Shown: positions 40,496 to 48,868 of the stretch, in pieces | How the letters are laid out: each line of letters starts with the position of its first letter | How positions within the stretch are numbered: the stretch's first letter is position 1 | NCBI RefSeq assembly: GCF_900115145.1 | Contig: NZ_FOVL01000025.1 | Location: 1-53,503, forward strand | DNA: 53,503 bases | DNA from: Salegentibacter flavus | Lineage (GTDB): Bacteria > Bacteroidota > Bacteroidia > Flavobacteriales > Flavobacteriaceae | Direction: 5' to 3' | The notes under the pieces: model-generated | The model's database searches: none | The model's input: only the letters and a program-made list of their open reading frames with translations | Told to the model about the DNA's origin: nothing | Program-made: the position numbers and the translations under genes

Positions 40496-42172
40496 ATGGA
40501 GTTTGGATTTTTAGATCAGGTGGTTTTTGTTGTTTATGCATTAAGCATCGTTGCGATTGGATTGTGGGTTTCCCGGGGGAAGGGAAGCACTTCTGAAGAT
40601 TATTTTCTGGCAGGTAAATCGCTCCCCTGGTGGGCTATTGGAGCCTCGTTGATAGCTGCAAATATCTCTGCAGAACAATTCATAGGAATGTCGGGCTCTG
40701 GTTTTGCTATAGGCCTCGCCATCGCTTCCTATGAATGGATGGCGGCTTTAACCTTGCTCATTGTAGGTAAATTTTTCCTGCCAATTTTCATAAAGAAAGG
40801 GTTGTATACTATCCCCGAATTTGTGGAGGTCCGTTACGGTACAAGTCTCAAAACCATTCTTGCCGTATTTTGGATTGCGCTCTTTATTTTTGTTAATCTT
40901 ACCTCGGTACTATACCTGGGAGCTACTGCGCTGGATACCATTATTGGAGATGGCGATGGTTCCATTTTCCTTTATTCAATTTTCGGACTTGCTCTTTTTG
41001 CTGCAGCTTACTCTCTCTATGGAGGGCTGTCGGCGGTAGCCTGGACCGATGTTGTCCAGGTTATTCTACTAATAATTGGTGGTTTGATAATGACTTATAT
41101 AGCTCTGGATAATGTTACTGATGGGGGCGGAGTAATAAATGGAATGGTTTCTATTTATGAACAGGTTCCAGACAAGTTTTCGATGATCCTCGAAAAAGGC
41201 GAGATTATCACGCCCAATGGAAAAGATGCTTGGTGGGACCTTCCGGGTCTGGCCGTACTTATTGGTGGGATGTGGGTAGCCAACCTTTATTACTGGGGTT
41301 TTAACCAGTATATAATTCAAAGAACCCTGGCGGCAAAAAGCTTAAGGGAATCTCAGAAAGGTATTGTTCTGGCTGCTTTTCTAAAGCTGGTTATACCTCT
41401 TATAGTTGTAATACCCGGTATTATCGCTTTTGTAATGAATACCGGACCAAACGGAGAGATCTCTTCTGCATTTACCGACATTTCTTTCTTTTCAGGGAAT
41501 GGAAATGTAATTAACGATAATGCAGCTCCCTGGTTGATCAAGGAATTTATTCCGGCAGGACTTAAAGGCCTCGTTTTGGCTGCCCTTGCTGCGGCCATCG
41601 TATCTTCTGTAGCTTCTATGCTTAACTCTACGGCAACCATTTTTACAATGGATATATATAAGCCCTATTTCCAAAAAAGAAAATCTGAAAAAGGTCTTGT
41701 TAAAGTTGGTCGTATCTCTGCTTCTGTTGCCCTTATTATCGCGGTAATACTGGCGCCCCAATTAAAGAATCTTGGGCAAGTATTCCAATACATTCAGGAA
41801 TATACCGGAGTTGTGAGTCCGGGAATTCTGGCAGTATTTATGCTGGGACTCTTCTGGAGAAAAACTACGAATAAGGCTGCCATTTATGGAGTACTGGCAT
41901 CCATCCCAATTGCATTTTACTTCAAAATAGGACCGAACGGATGGATTGATAGTCCGTTCTTTCTTAATATTCCATTTATGCATCAAATGATGGCGACCTG
42001 GATTCTTACCATGGCACTAATGGTCGTAATAAGCCTGGTGGAAGGCAAGGGTAAAAACCATGAGAAATCTATTCCTTTAACCAAAGACTTATTTAAAACT
42101 GGTCCGGCTTTCAATATTGGAAGTTTTGCCGTGCTGCTTATCGTGGTAATGCTTTACGCCTTATTCTGGTAA
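40496..42172 (+). CDS. Sodium/solute symporter (SGLT-type sugar transporter)
   Basis: A 558-residue SSS-family symporter with about 14 hydrophobic helices. Characteristic parts are TSEDYFLAGKSLPWWAIGASLIAANISAEQFIGMSGSGFAIG, YTIPEFVEVRYG, AAYSLYGGLSAVAWTDVVQ and SSVASMLNSTATIFTMDIY with the Na2-site Ser/Thr pair. It resembles vSGLT, the Vibrio Na+/galactose transporter. Placement between galM and galT-galK makes Na+-driven galactose uptake the most likely role. Its stop is 13 bp from the convergent galT stop. Confidence 0.92.
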   Translation: MEFGFLDQVVFVVYALSIVAIGLWVSRGKGSTSEDYFLAGKSLPWWAIGASLIAANISAEQFIGMSGSGFAIGLAIASYEWMAALTLLIVGKFFLPIFIKKGLYTIPEFVEVRYGTSLKTILAVFWIALFIFVNLTSVLYLGATALDTIIGDGDGSIFLYSIFGLALFAAAYSLYGGLSAVAWTDVVQVILLIIGGLIMTYIALDNVTDGGGVINGMVSIYEQVPDKFSMILEKGEIITPNGKDAWWDLPGLAVLIGGMWVANLYYWGFNQYIIQRTLAAKSLRESQKGIVLAAFLKLVIPLIVVIPGIIAFVMNTGPNGEISSAFTDISFFSGNGNVINDNAAPWLIKEFIPAGLKGLVLAALAAAIVSSVASMLNSTATIFTMDIYKPYFQKRKSEKGLVKVGRISASVALIIAVILAPQLKNLGQVFQYIQEYTGVVSPGILAVFMLGLFWRKTTNKAAIYGVLASIPIAFYFKIGPNGWIDSPFFLNIPFMHQMMATWILTMALMVVISLVEGKGKNHEKSIPLTKDLFKTGPAFNIGSFAVLLIVVMLYALFW

Positions 42173-42185
42173 AAACCTTTTAAAT

Positions 42186-43226
42186 TTACCGGAAGGAGTA
42201 ATGTTCATCCGGTAATTCTCTTAATCTTTGTGCAGCTTGTTCCGCTGTGATATCGCGCTGCGGACCTGCAAACATTTCATAGCCTACCATGAACTTCTTA
42301 ACCGTTGCCGAGCGTAACAGGGGCGGATAAAAACTCATATGAAAATGCCATTCGGGGTGTTCCAGGCCATCGGTGGGGGCCTGGTGTATCCCCGAAGAGT
42401 AAGGAAAAGAAGTCTCAAAAAGGTTATCGTATTTAATGGTAAGCTTCTTTATTATTTTGGCAAAATCTACTTCCTCTTCTTCGTTTAACTGCCCGATGTG
42501 CTGATAATGGTTTTTCGGAATTATCATGGCCTCAAAGGGCCAAACGGCCCAGTATGGTACCAGTGCAACAAAATGTTCCGTTTCCTCAAGGATTCTTTCC
42601 TTTAATTTCAACTCCTGTTTCAGGTAGTCTGAAAGCAGGCTGCGTTTATTTTCTAACCAATATTTTTTAAGATGTTCAGATTTTTTCTGAACTTCTGTCG
42701 GAATAGATTTCTGAGACCAGATCTGCCCGTGAGGATGTGGGTTGCTGCACCCCATTATATCCCCTTTATTTTCGAATATCTGTACGTAGTTTATGTTTTG
42801 CTTTGCCCCTAGATTAGCATATTCTTTTTTCCACAGTTTTACGACTTCAGTAATATCTTCAATTTTCATTATTGGAAGGGTGAGGGAGTGATCTGGTGAA
42901 AAACACACCACCTTACAGATGCCGCTTTCAGGTTCGGCTTTTAGAAGATCTTGTTCAAAGGCTTCCGAAGGATTTTTCGGCAAAAGTGCCGGGAAGTCAT
43001 TTTCAAAAGAAAAAGGCTTTTTGTATTCAGGATTGGTTTTTCCGCTATTACGTGTATTACCAGGACACAGGTAACATGTAGGATCGTAGGTTTCCCTTTT
43101 TTCGGTGGTTTGTTTCTCGGTTTTCCCCTGCCAGGGTCGTTTGTTCCGGTGTGGAGAAACCAGGATCCATTCCCCGGTGAGTATATTATATCTTCTGTGT
43201 GGAGTGGTATTGATATCTGTGTTCAT
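42186..43226 (-). CDS. galT: Galactose-1-phosphate uridylyltransferase
   Basis: A 346-residue enzyme exchanging UMP between UDP-glucose and galactose 1-phosphate. The ATG at 43226 (MNTDINTTPHRRYNILTGEW) is preferred; a 53-codon longer frame runs antisense-like through the galK end. Zinc ligands are in TCYLCPGNTRN. The catalytic HPH triad is in CSNPHPHGQIWSQ, and the C-terminal half shows WPFEAMIIPKNHYQHIGQL and HPEWHFHMSFYPP. It begins 4 bp after the galK stop codon, so galK-galT is a bicistronic operon. Confidence 0.95.
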   Translation of the reverse strand: MNTDINTTPHRRYNILTGEWILVSPHRNKRPWQGKTEKQTTEKRETYDPTCYLCPGNTRNSGKTNPEYKKPFSFENDFPALLPKNPSEAFEQDLLKAEPESGICKVVCFSPDHSLTLPIMKIEDITEVVKLWKKEYANLGAKQNINYVQIFENKGDIMGCSNPHPHGQIWSQKSIPTEVQKKSEHLKKYWLENKRSLLSDYLKQELKLKERILEETEHFVALVPYWAVWPFEAMIIPKNHYQHIGQLNEEEEVDFAKIIKKLTIKYDNLFETSFPYSSGIHQAPTDGLEHPEWHFHMSFYPPLLRSATVKKFMVGYEMFAGPQRDITAEQAAQRLRELPDEHYSFR

Positions 43227-43230
43227 GATC

Positions 43231-44382
43231 TTAGTTTTTGTAGATAATGGTACCTGCATCGGCTTCAACGATAATTGGTTCCGGGTGTATCCCGAATTCT
43301 TTGAAATAGGCTTTGTCAGCTTCCTGAATAAAATCATCAATTTTATCGACTTCGATAAGATTGATGGTGCATCCACCAAAGCCACCGCCCATCATCCGGG
43401 CACCGTGAATAAAATTCTTATCACGGGAAAGATCTACGAGGAAATCCAATTCGGAACAGCTTACTTCATACCTATGTTGGAGCCCATCGTGAGAGGCACA
43501 CATCAATTCGCCAAATTTTTCGAGATCACCTCTTTTTATCGCTTCAGCAGCTTTTAGAACCCTGATGTTCTCTTCGATCACATAACTGCATCGCTCATAG
43601 ATTTTGCCTGGTAATTTATCTCTGTGGCTTTCAAGCAATTGTTCATCTACGTCACGCAGACTTTTTACCTGCGGATTATCCTCAGCGATAATTCTTATAC
43701 CTTCTTCGCATTCCTGCCTTCGGGTGTTGTATTCGCTATCGGCCAGGCTGTGGGAAACTCTGGTATTCAGCAGTAAAATTTTACAATTCTTGAAATCAGC
43801 CGGGATATATTCAGCATCGAGGCTTTCGCAATCAAGAAGAATTAAATGATCTTTTTTGCTCATCACCGAGGCATACTGATCCATAATCCCGCAATTGGAA
43901 CCAACGAAATTATGTTCCGCACGTTGAGCGAGTTCAATGATGTCAATTTTGCTAAGCTGAAGATCAAAAAGTTCATTCAATCCACTGGCCAGGCCGCATT
44001 CTAAAGCTGCTGATGAACTTATTCCTGCTCCAATGGGTAATTCACTCTTTAAAACACAATCGAAGCCGCTGAGCTGTTTTCCTAATTTCTGTATTTCATT
44101 GACCACACCAAGAATATAATTTTCCCAGGCATTTTCGCTTTTTTCAATCTTTTCCAAACTAAATTCAAAAGAAGAATTATAGGTTTCACTATAAAGTCGG
44201 CAAAGGGATACTGGATCGTTTTTACGGAGTTTAAAATAGATCTTTTTGTCTATTGCCGTAGGCATCACAAAACCATTATTATAATCGGTATGTTCCCCAA
44301 TAAGATTTATGCGTCCGGGAGATTCTATTTCAATCTGGCCCGAAAAATCTTTATAATTTTTAAAACTGAATTCGCTGTTCAA
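43231..44382 (-). CDS. galK: Galactokinase
   Basis: A 383-residue GHMP kinase that phosphorylates galactose at O1. The N-terminal signature is SPGRINLIGEHTDYNNGFVMP. The ATP loop is LPIGAGISSSAALECGLASGL. The catalytic Asp region is VGSNCGIMDQYASVMSKK, and the C-terminal GHMP motif is RMMGGGFGGCTINLI. It heads the galK-galT operon. A TACCTTTG -7 element with an inverted-repeat box directly upstream lies in the 104-bp gap to the divergent Nudix regulator, indicating repression by that protein. Confidence 0.95.
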   Translation of the reverse strand: MNSEFSFKNYKDFSGQIEIESPGRINLIGEHTDYNNGFVMPTAIDKKIYFKLRKNDPVSLCRLYSETYNSSFEFSLEKIEKSENAWENYILGVVNEIQKLGKQLSGFDCVLKSELPIGAGISSSAALECGLASGLNELFDLQLSKIDIIELAQRAEHNFVGSNCGIMDQYASVMSKKDHLILLDCESLDAEYIPADFKNCKILLLNTRVSHSLADSEYNTRRQECEEGIRIIAEDNPQVKSLRDVDEQLLESHRDKLPGKIYERCSYVIEENIRVLKAAEAIKRGDLEKFGELMCASHDGLQHRYEVSCSELDFLVDLSRDKNFIHGARMMGGGFGGCTINLIEVDKIDDFIQEADKAYFKEFGIHPEPIIVEADAGTIIYKN

Positions 44383-44404
44383 TACTTAAAACTTTAGATG
44401 AGTT

Positions 44405-44412
44405 CAAAGGTA
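44405..44412 (-). promoter_or_regulatory. -7 element of the galK-galT promoter
   Basis: Read on the minus strand, TACCTTTG exactly matches TAnnTTTG, 22 bp before the galK ATG. The inverted-repeat box at 44417-44431 lies just upstream, between this element and the expected -33 region. Confidence 0.6.
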
Positions 44413-44416
44413 ATAA

Positions 44417-44435
44417 ATGTATAATTTACATTAAT
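44417..44435. promoter_or_regulatory. Putative Nudix-regulator operator, gal promoter copy
   Basis: ATGTA-TAATT-TACAT is a perfect inverted repeat, extended rightward by TAAT. Aligned with the box at 45267-45285, it shares TGTA, ATTTACATT and the final AT; the two agree at 16 of 19 positions. It sits upstream of both galK and the regulator gene, consistent with autoregulation. Confidence 0.6.
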
Positions 44436-44486
44436 CCACTTATGAAGAAAATTTTCTTTTGCATATATTTATCAAAAATAAAATAG

Positions 44487-45191
44487 ATGCCTGAAACTAT
44501 TATCGATTTCTATCAGCCCAGTGAAAAAATGTATGTGGCCACAGATTGTTTGATCTTCGGTTTTGATGAGGGACAACTAAAGTTACTGGTTTTTAAACGA
44601 AGAGTTGAACCCAGAAAAGGAGAATGGTCTTTAATAGGCAGTTTTGTTAATTTGGATGAGGATGTGGAGGAAGCTGCTAAAAGAGTTCTTGCTGAAATAA
44701 CCGGCCTGGAGAATGTTTATATGGAGCAATTAGGTGCCTATGGAGCTGCCGAAAGGGATCCCGGATATAGAACTATTTCAATTGTTCAATATGCTTTGAT
44801 AAGGATAAACGACTATGACAAAAAGTTGGTGGAAAGTCATGGAGCTCATTGGTTCGATATAAACGAGGTGCCCGGGCTTGTTTTAGACCATGATAAGATG
44901 TTGGCTGATGGTCTTGAGAAATTACGAAGAAAGGCCCGCTATCAACCTATTGGTTTTGAGCTTTTACCCGAGAAATTCACCATTCCCCAGTTGCAGAAAC
45001 TTTATGAGGTAATCTACCAGAAGGAGCTGGATGGAAGAAATTTCCGAAAAAAACTTCTTTCCCTGAATGTGCTTATAAAACTTGATGAAAAAGACAAGTC
45101 AAACTCCCGTCGGGGAGCATTCCTTTATAAGTTCGATCACAAAAACTATCAGCAATTACTAAAATCGGGATATAACTTCGAAATAGCCTGA
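44487..45191 (+). CDS. Nudix-domain (NrtR/AraR-like) sugar-responsive transcriptional regulator
   Basis: A 234-residue protein with an N-terminal Nudix fold (about 12-145) and a C-terminal winged helix (about 155-230, FTIPQLQKLYEVIYQKELDGRNFRKKLLSL). The Nudix box GSFVNLDEDVEEAAKRVLAEI should read REUxEE at its end but has RVLAEI, losing catalytic glutamates. This is the pattern of NrtR-type regulators, which sense a ligand and do not hydrolyse it. Bacteroidota use such proteins for sugar operons, AraR of Bacteroides being the described example. Divergent placement from galK-galT and the boxes at 44417 and 45267 point to a galactose-pathway sugar as effector. Confidence 0.85.
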   Translation: MPETIIDFYQPSEKMYVATDCLIFGFDEGQLKLLVFKRRVEPRKGEWSLIGSFVNLDEDVEEAAKRVLAEITGLENVYMEQLGAYGAAERDPGYRTISIVQYALIRINDYDKKLVESHGAHWFDINEVPGLVLDHDKMLADGLEKLRRKARYQPIGFELLPEKFTIPQLQKLYEVIYQKELDGRNFRKKLLSLNVLIKLDEKDKSNSRRGAFLYKFDHKNYQQLLKSGYNFEIA

Positions 45192-45266
45192 TAAGTATCG
45201 CTGAATGTTAAATCTAAAAGTTATGTTAAAAAATTAAGAGTAAATTTTTTGTTTTTAGTAATATAA

Positions 45267-45285
45267 TTGTAAGATTTACATTTAT
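45267..45285. promoter_or_regulatory. Putative Nudix-regulator operator, second copy
   Basis: TGTAA-GAT-TTACA (45268-45280) is a perfect inverted repeat and is followed by TTTAT. It agrees with the gal-promoter box at 16 of 19 positions and lies 26 bp upstream of the TIM-barrel gene start. Confidence 0.6.
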
Positions 45286-45310
45286 AGAAATTCTGAAAAA
45301 GAAAAGAGTT

Positions 45311-46204
45311 ATGGGTGATAAATATTCAAGGCGTGATGCCCTTAAAACCTTGGTGATTGGTTCAGGAGCGCTTAGCATTGGGGGGGTGGTTTCATCCTTT
45401 GCAGCCATTAATTTTATCGACAAGCACCAGGCTGATAAAAATAGCAGGAATATTAATCATTCTGTGTGCCGTTGGTGTTTTGCAGATATTCCTTTAGATA
45501 AATTCGCCCAGCAATGTGCAGCTATGGGGATAGGCGCTATAGATCTTTTAAAACCTTCGGAATGGGATACCGTGGAAAAACACGGCCTTGTTTGTTCTAT
45601 GGCTACCGATGATTTTGCGGATATAGAAAATGGATTTAATGAGACTGAGAATCACGAAGTACTTCAGAAGAATTATAAGGGACTTATTGATAAAGCTTCA
45701 GAACACAATATCAAAAATGTTATTGTGTTCTCCGGAAACCGCCGGGGAATGGATGAGAAATCCGGGATAAAAAATTGCGTAACTGGTCTCAGACCACTCC
45801 TTGAATATGCCGAAAACAGAAATGTTAACCTGGTAATGGAACTTCTTAACAGCAAGGTGGATCATCCTGATTATATGTGCGACAACACTGAATGGGGAGT
45901 TGCGCTGGCCGAAGAACTCGATGCGCCTAACTTTAAACTGCTATACGACATCTACCATATGCAGGTGATGGAAGGCGATATAATCGCTACTATTAAAAAG
46001 CATCACAAGCATATTAACCATTATCACACTGCCGGTGTTCCCGGTCGAAATGAGATCAATGATAGCCAGGAACTTAATTATTCGGCAATTATGCGAGCAA
46101 TTGTGGAAACAGGCTTTGACGGCTATGTCGCCCAGGAATTCATTCCAACCTACGATAATAAAATGGCGGCTTTGCAGGAAGCTATAAAAATTTGTGATGT
46201 CTAA
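45311..46204 (+). CDS. Tat-exported xylose-isomerase-like TIM-barrel protein (hydroxypyruvate isomerase type)
   Basis: A 297-residue protein with a twin-arginine signal (SRRDALKTLVIGSGALSIGG). The body is an AP endonuclease 2/xylose isomerase-like barrel close to hydroxypyruvate isomerase: VCRWCFADIPLDKFAQQ, MGIGAIDLLKPSEWDTV, then metal-ligand strands VMELLNSK (Glu), LLYDIYHMQVMEGD (Asp/His), HYHTAGVPGRNE (His) and YVAQEFIP (Glu). The reaction on its sugar or keto-acid substrate is unknown, and export implies an extracytoplasmic role. It is 13 bp upstream of the GH-A glycosidase gene and carries a putative regulator box before its start, so both probably belong to one sugar-responsive operon. 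Confidence 0.85.
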   Translation: MGDKYSRRDALKTLVIGSGALSIGGVVSSFAAINFIDKHQADKNSRNINHSVCRWCFADIPLDKFAQQCAAMGIGAIDLLKPSEWDTVEKHGLVCSMATDDFADIENGFNETENHEVLQKNYKGLIDKASEHNIKNVIVFSGNRRGMDEKSGIKNCVTGLRPLLEYAENRNVNLVMELLNSKVDHPDYMCDNTEWGVALAEELDAPNFKLLYDIYHMQVMEGDIIATIKKHHKHINHYHTAGVPGRNEINDSQELNYSAIMRAIVETGFDGYVAQEFIPTYDNKMAALQEAIKICDV

Positions 46205-46217
46205 AACCCTAAGTTAA

Positions 46218-48788
46218 ATGTTTTTAAGATTACTTGTAATTTGTTTGGCTGTTTTTGTTTCAGACATCGCTTTTTCCCAGGAAAAGGGAGATGTTTACGT
46301 AGATGATAACGGACTTATGCACTGGAGCGATAACGGGGAAGAGGTTAGAGGCTTTGGAGTAAATTATTCGGCACCTTTTGCTCACGGATATCGTTCGGCG
46401 CAAAAACTAGGTGCAGATCTAAAGGATGTTATAGACCAGGATGTATATCATTTTTCACGGCTTGGCTTTGATCTTTATCGCATCCACGTTTGGGACACGG
46501 AAATTAGTGATGAAGAGGGTAATTTGCTGGAAAATGAACACTTGGAAATTTTCGACTATCTTCTAAAACAATTAAAAGATCGGGGGATAAATTTTGTGAT
46601 TACTCCCATTGCATATTGGGGGAACGGTTGGCCTGAACCCGATGAAAATACTCCAGGCTTTTCTAATAAATATGGAAAAGCTGGAAGCCTAACCAATCCT
46701 GATGCTATAAAGGCCCAGGAAAATTACCTGGCGCAGTTTTTAAACCATGTGAATCCTTATACCGGAGTTGCTTATAAAGATGAGTCCAATATTATTGCTT
46801 TTGAAGTTAGTAATGAACCACACCACAGAGGCGAACCGGAGGAGGTGACAGCCTTTATTCAGAAAATGGTAGATGCAATGCGCAGTACCGGTACAGGAAA
46901 GCCGATTTTTTACAATGTTAGCCACAGTATCAACCTGGCTGAAGCCTATTTTGATGCCGATATTCAAGGGGGAACCTTTCAGTGGTACCCGACCGGGCTG
47001 GGCTTTCAGAAGGAACTGGAAGGCAATTTACTGCCAAATGTGAATGATTATCATATTCCATTTGATGACGTGATAGCCAAAAATAAGGCGGCTAAACTGG
47101 TTTATGAATTCGATGCGGCCGATGTGAATAAATCCTACATCTATCCCGCGATGGCCCGTAGTTTCAGGGAAGCCGGAATCCAGATAGGGACTCACTTTGC
47201 CTACGATCCTACTTACCTGGCTCACGGGAATACGGAGTACAATACGCATTATATGAATTTGGCTTATACACCACAAAAAGCCCTTGCCTTGATGATTTCA
47301 GGGGAAGTATTTCGCCAGGTTCCTGTAAACAGCGATTTTGGTACTTATCCCGAAAATCTCAAATTTCAGGATTTTGAGGTCAGTTATGAGGATGATCTGG
47401 CGGTTTTAAATTCCGAAGAAAAATTTATCTATACCAATAGTAATTCCCTTTCGCCAAAATCTGGAGATGATATTAAGCTCATTGCCGGTTTTGGAAATTC
47501 AGAACTGGTAAAATACGAAGGAAAAGGTGCTTATTTCCTGAATAAATTACAGGACGGGGTTTGGCGGTTAGAGGTTATGCCCGATGCTATTTTGATAGAT
47601 AATCCGTTTGGAGCTAATAGCCTGGAAAAAACCGTTGCCGTCATCAACTGGAACGAATGGGAAATGAGCCTGGATTTGCCAGGACTTGCAGATGGCTACA
47701 GTATTGAGGCTTTAAATGAAGGCAATGATTTTAAACCTGAAGTTTCAGAGGAGAGTTTTAAAATTAAACCCGGAACCTATCTTCTGAAAGCTCCGGGAGT
47801 GAATTTCGATAAAACTTCAGCAGATCTAGAAAATTTCAGCCTGGATGAATTTAGTGCGCCGGAGTCTACTGTGGAAAGAACCTATGTGATTCACGAGCCG
47901 GTTAGGGAAATCTCTTCAGCTTTAGAATTACAAATTTCCGCAGAGATTGTTTCTAATAAAAAGATCGAAAAAGTAGAAGCCTGGTTGCAAAACGGCAATA
48001 CTTACGAAAGTATTGAATTGAAAAATAGAAAGGACTACACATATTCAGCTGAGGTTCCGGAAAACCTGCTGGCTCAGGGTTTTCTGGAATATCGAATAAT
48101 TGTAACAACCGATTCGGGAGATTTTACTTTCCCGGGAAATGTAGTAGGCAATCCCGGGGATTGGGATTTTCATGCTGCTGAAGAATATAAAGTGAGGGTA
48201 GTGCCGGAGGATTCTCCAATAGTTCTTTTTTATGCGATGGAAGACGAAGATTATGTAGTAGGAGAGTGGTTGCCGACACTAAATTTGGTGCCAACAGCCA
48301 ACCCGAATGAAGCCGAATATCAGGTAAATGTAGAGGAATTATTCAGAAAAGACATTGAAAATCCCGAAGCATCTCCAATTTATGATTATTCCTTTAAGTA
48401 TAATTTCAACAGAAAAACTCAGGGGCGAAGAGCTGAATTTTCCGAAAAAGACAAACTTATTGTGAAAGCCAGAGCTTTAAATGAGAAACCCACAAAACTA
48501 CAGGTTGCCTTATTGATGAAAAACGGAGCTGCTTTTGGGACGATTCTCAGCCTGAACCCTGAAACCCAAGAATATGAAATCTCCCTGAAAGACTTAAAAC
48601 CGGTAAAAACCGTTACGCTACCAAGACCTTACCCTACATTTTTGCCCTATTATTTTGAGCATAATAATTCAGATGATTTTAATATTGAGGAAGTTGAAAG
48701 CCTTCAGTTTTCTATCGGGCCCGGCCTGGATGAAGAAGAACAATTGGAAAAGCACGGGGTGGGAATTATCCGCGTTCTGATGAAATAA
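46218..48788 (+). CDS. Secreted clan GH-A glycoside hydrolase (GH5-like) with C-terminal beta domains
   Basis: An 856-residue secreted enzyme, signal peptide MFLRLLVICLAVFVSDIAFS. Residues 24-370 form a cellulase-like (beta/alpha)8 barrel: RGFGVNYSAPFAHGYR, LGFDLYRIHVWD, and the acid/base Glu200 in IIAFEVSNEPHHRG. The nucleophile is probably Glu297 in AAKLVYEFDAADV. Residues 380-540 look like a beta-sandwich with an LLKAP end, and 550-856 comprise two further beta-rich domains of unknown type. The exact GH family is uncertain (GH5-like). Context, downstream of the TIM-barrel gene and next to gal genes, suggests a galactose-containing or related glycan. It ends at a bidirectional terminator. 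Confidence 0.82.
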   Translation: MFLRLLVICLAVFVSDIAFSQEKGDVYVDDNGLMHWSDNGEEVRGFGVNYSAPFAHGYRSAQKLGADLKDVIDQDVYHFSRLGFDLYRIHVWDTEISDEEGNLLENEHLEIFDYLLKQLKDRGINFVITPIAYWGNGWPEPDENTPGFSNKYGKAGSLTNPDAIKAQENYLAQFLNHVNPYTGVAYKDESNIIAFEVSNEPHHRGEPEEVTAFIQKMVDAMRSTGTGKPIFYNVSHSINLAEAYFDADIQGGTFQWYPTGLGFQKELEGNLLPNVNDYHIPFDDVIAKNKAAKLVYEFDAADVNKSYIYPAMARSFREAGIQIGTHFAYDPTYLAHGNTEYNTHYMNLAYTPQKALALMISGEVFRQVPVNSDFGTYPENLKFQDFEVSYEDDLAVLNSEEKFIYTNSNSLSPKSGDDIKLIAGFGNSELVKYEGKGAYFLNKLQDGVWRLEVMPDAILIDNPFGANSLEKTVAVINWNEWEMSLDLPGLADGYSIEALNEGNDFKPEVSEESFKIKPGTYLLKAPGVNFDKTSADLENFSLDEFSAPESTVERTYVIHEPVREISSALELQISAEIVSNKKIEKVEAWLQNGNTYESIELKNRKDYTYSAEVPENLLAQGFLEYRIIVTTDSGDFTFPGNVVGNPGDWDFHAAEEYKVRVVPEDSPIVLFYAMEDEDYVVGEWLPTLNLVPTANPNEAEYQVNVEELFRKDIENPEASPIYDYSFKYNFNRKTQGRRAEFSEKDKLIVKARALNEKPTKLQVALLMKNGAAFGTILSLNPETQEYEISLKDLKPVKTVTLPRPYPTFLPYYFEHNNSDDFNIEEVESLQFSIGPGLDEEEQLEKHGVGIIRVLMK

Positions 48789-48810
48789 TTAATTTAATCT
48801 TCCCCAAAAC

Positions 48811-48846
48811 AAAAAGGTCTTTCAGAATTACTGAAAGACCTTTTTT
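48811..48846. terminator. Bidirectional intrinsic terminator
   Basis: AAAAAGGTCTTTCAG pairs perfectly over 15 bp with CTGAAAGACCTTTTT around AATTA, with an A-run on one side and a T-run on the other. It ends both the glycosidase operon and the converging ribonucleotide reductase gene. Confidence 0.88.
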
Positions 48847-48868
48847 AATCTAATCTTACAAGAGTTTG

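Noticed and set aside
43227-43385. Extended N-terminus of galT overlapping galK
   Set aside because: The extra 53 codons lie antiparallel in frame to no conserved domain, and the ATG at 43226 fits the family N-terminus and the 4-bp gap to galK.
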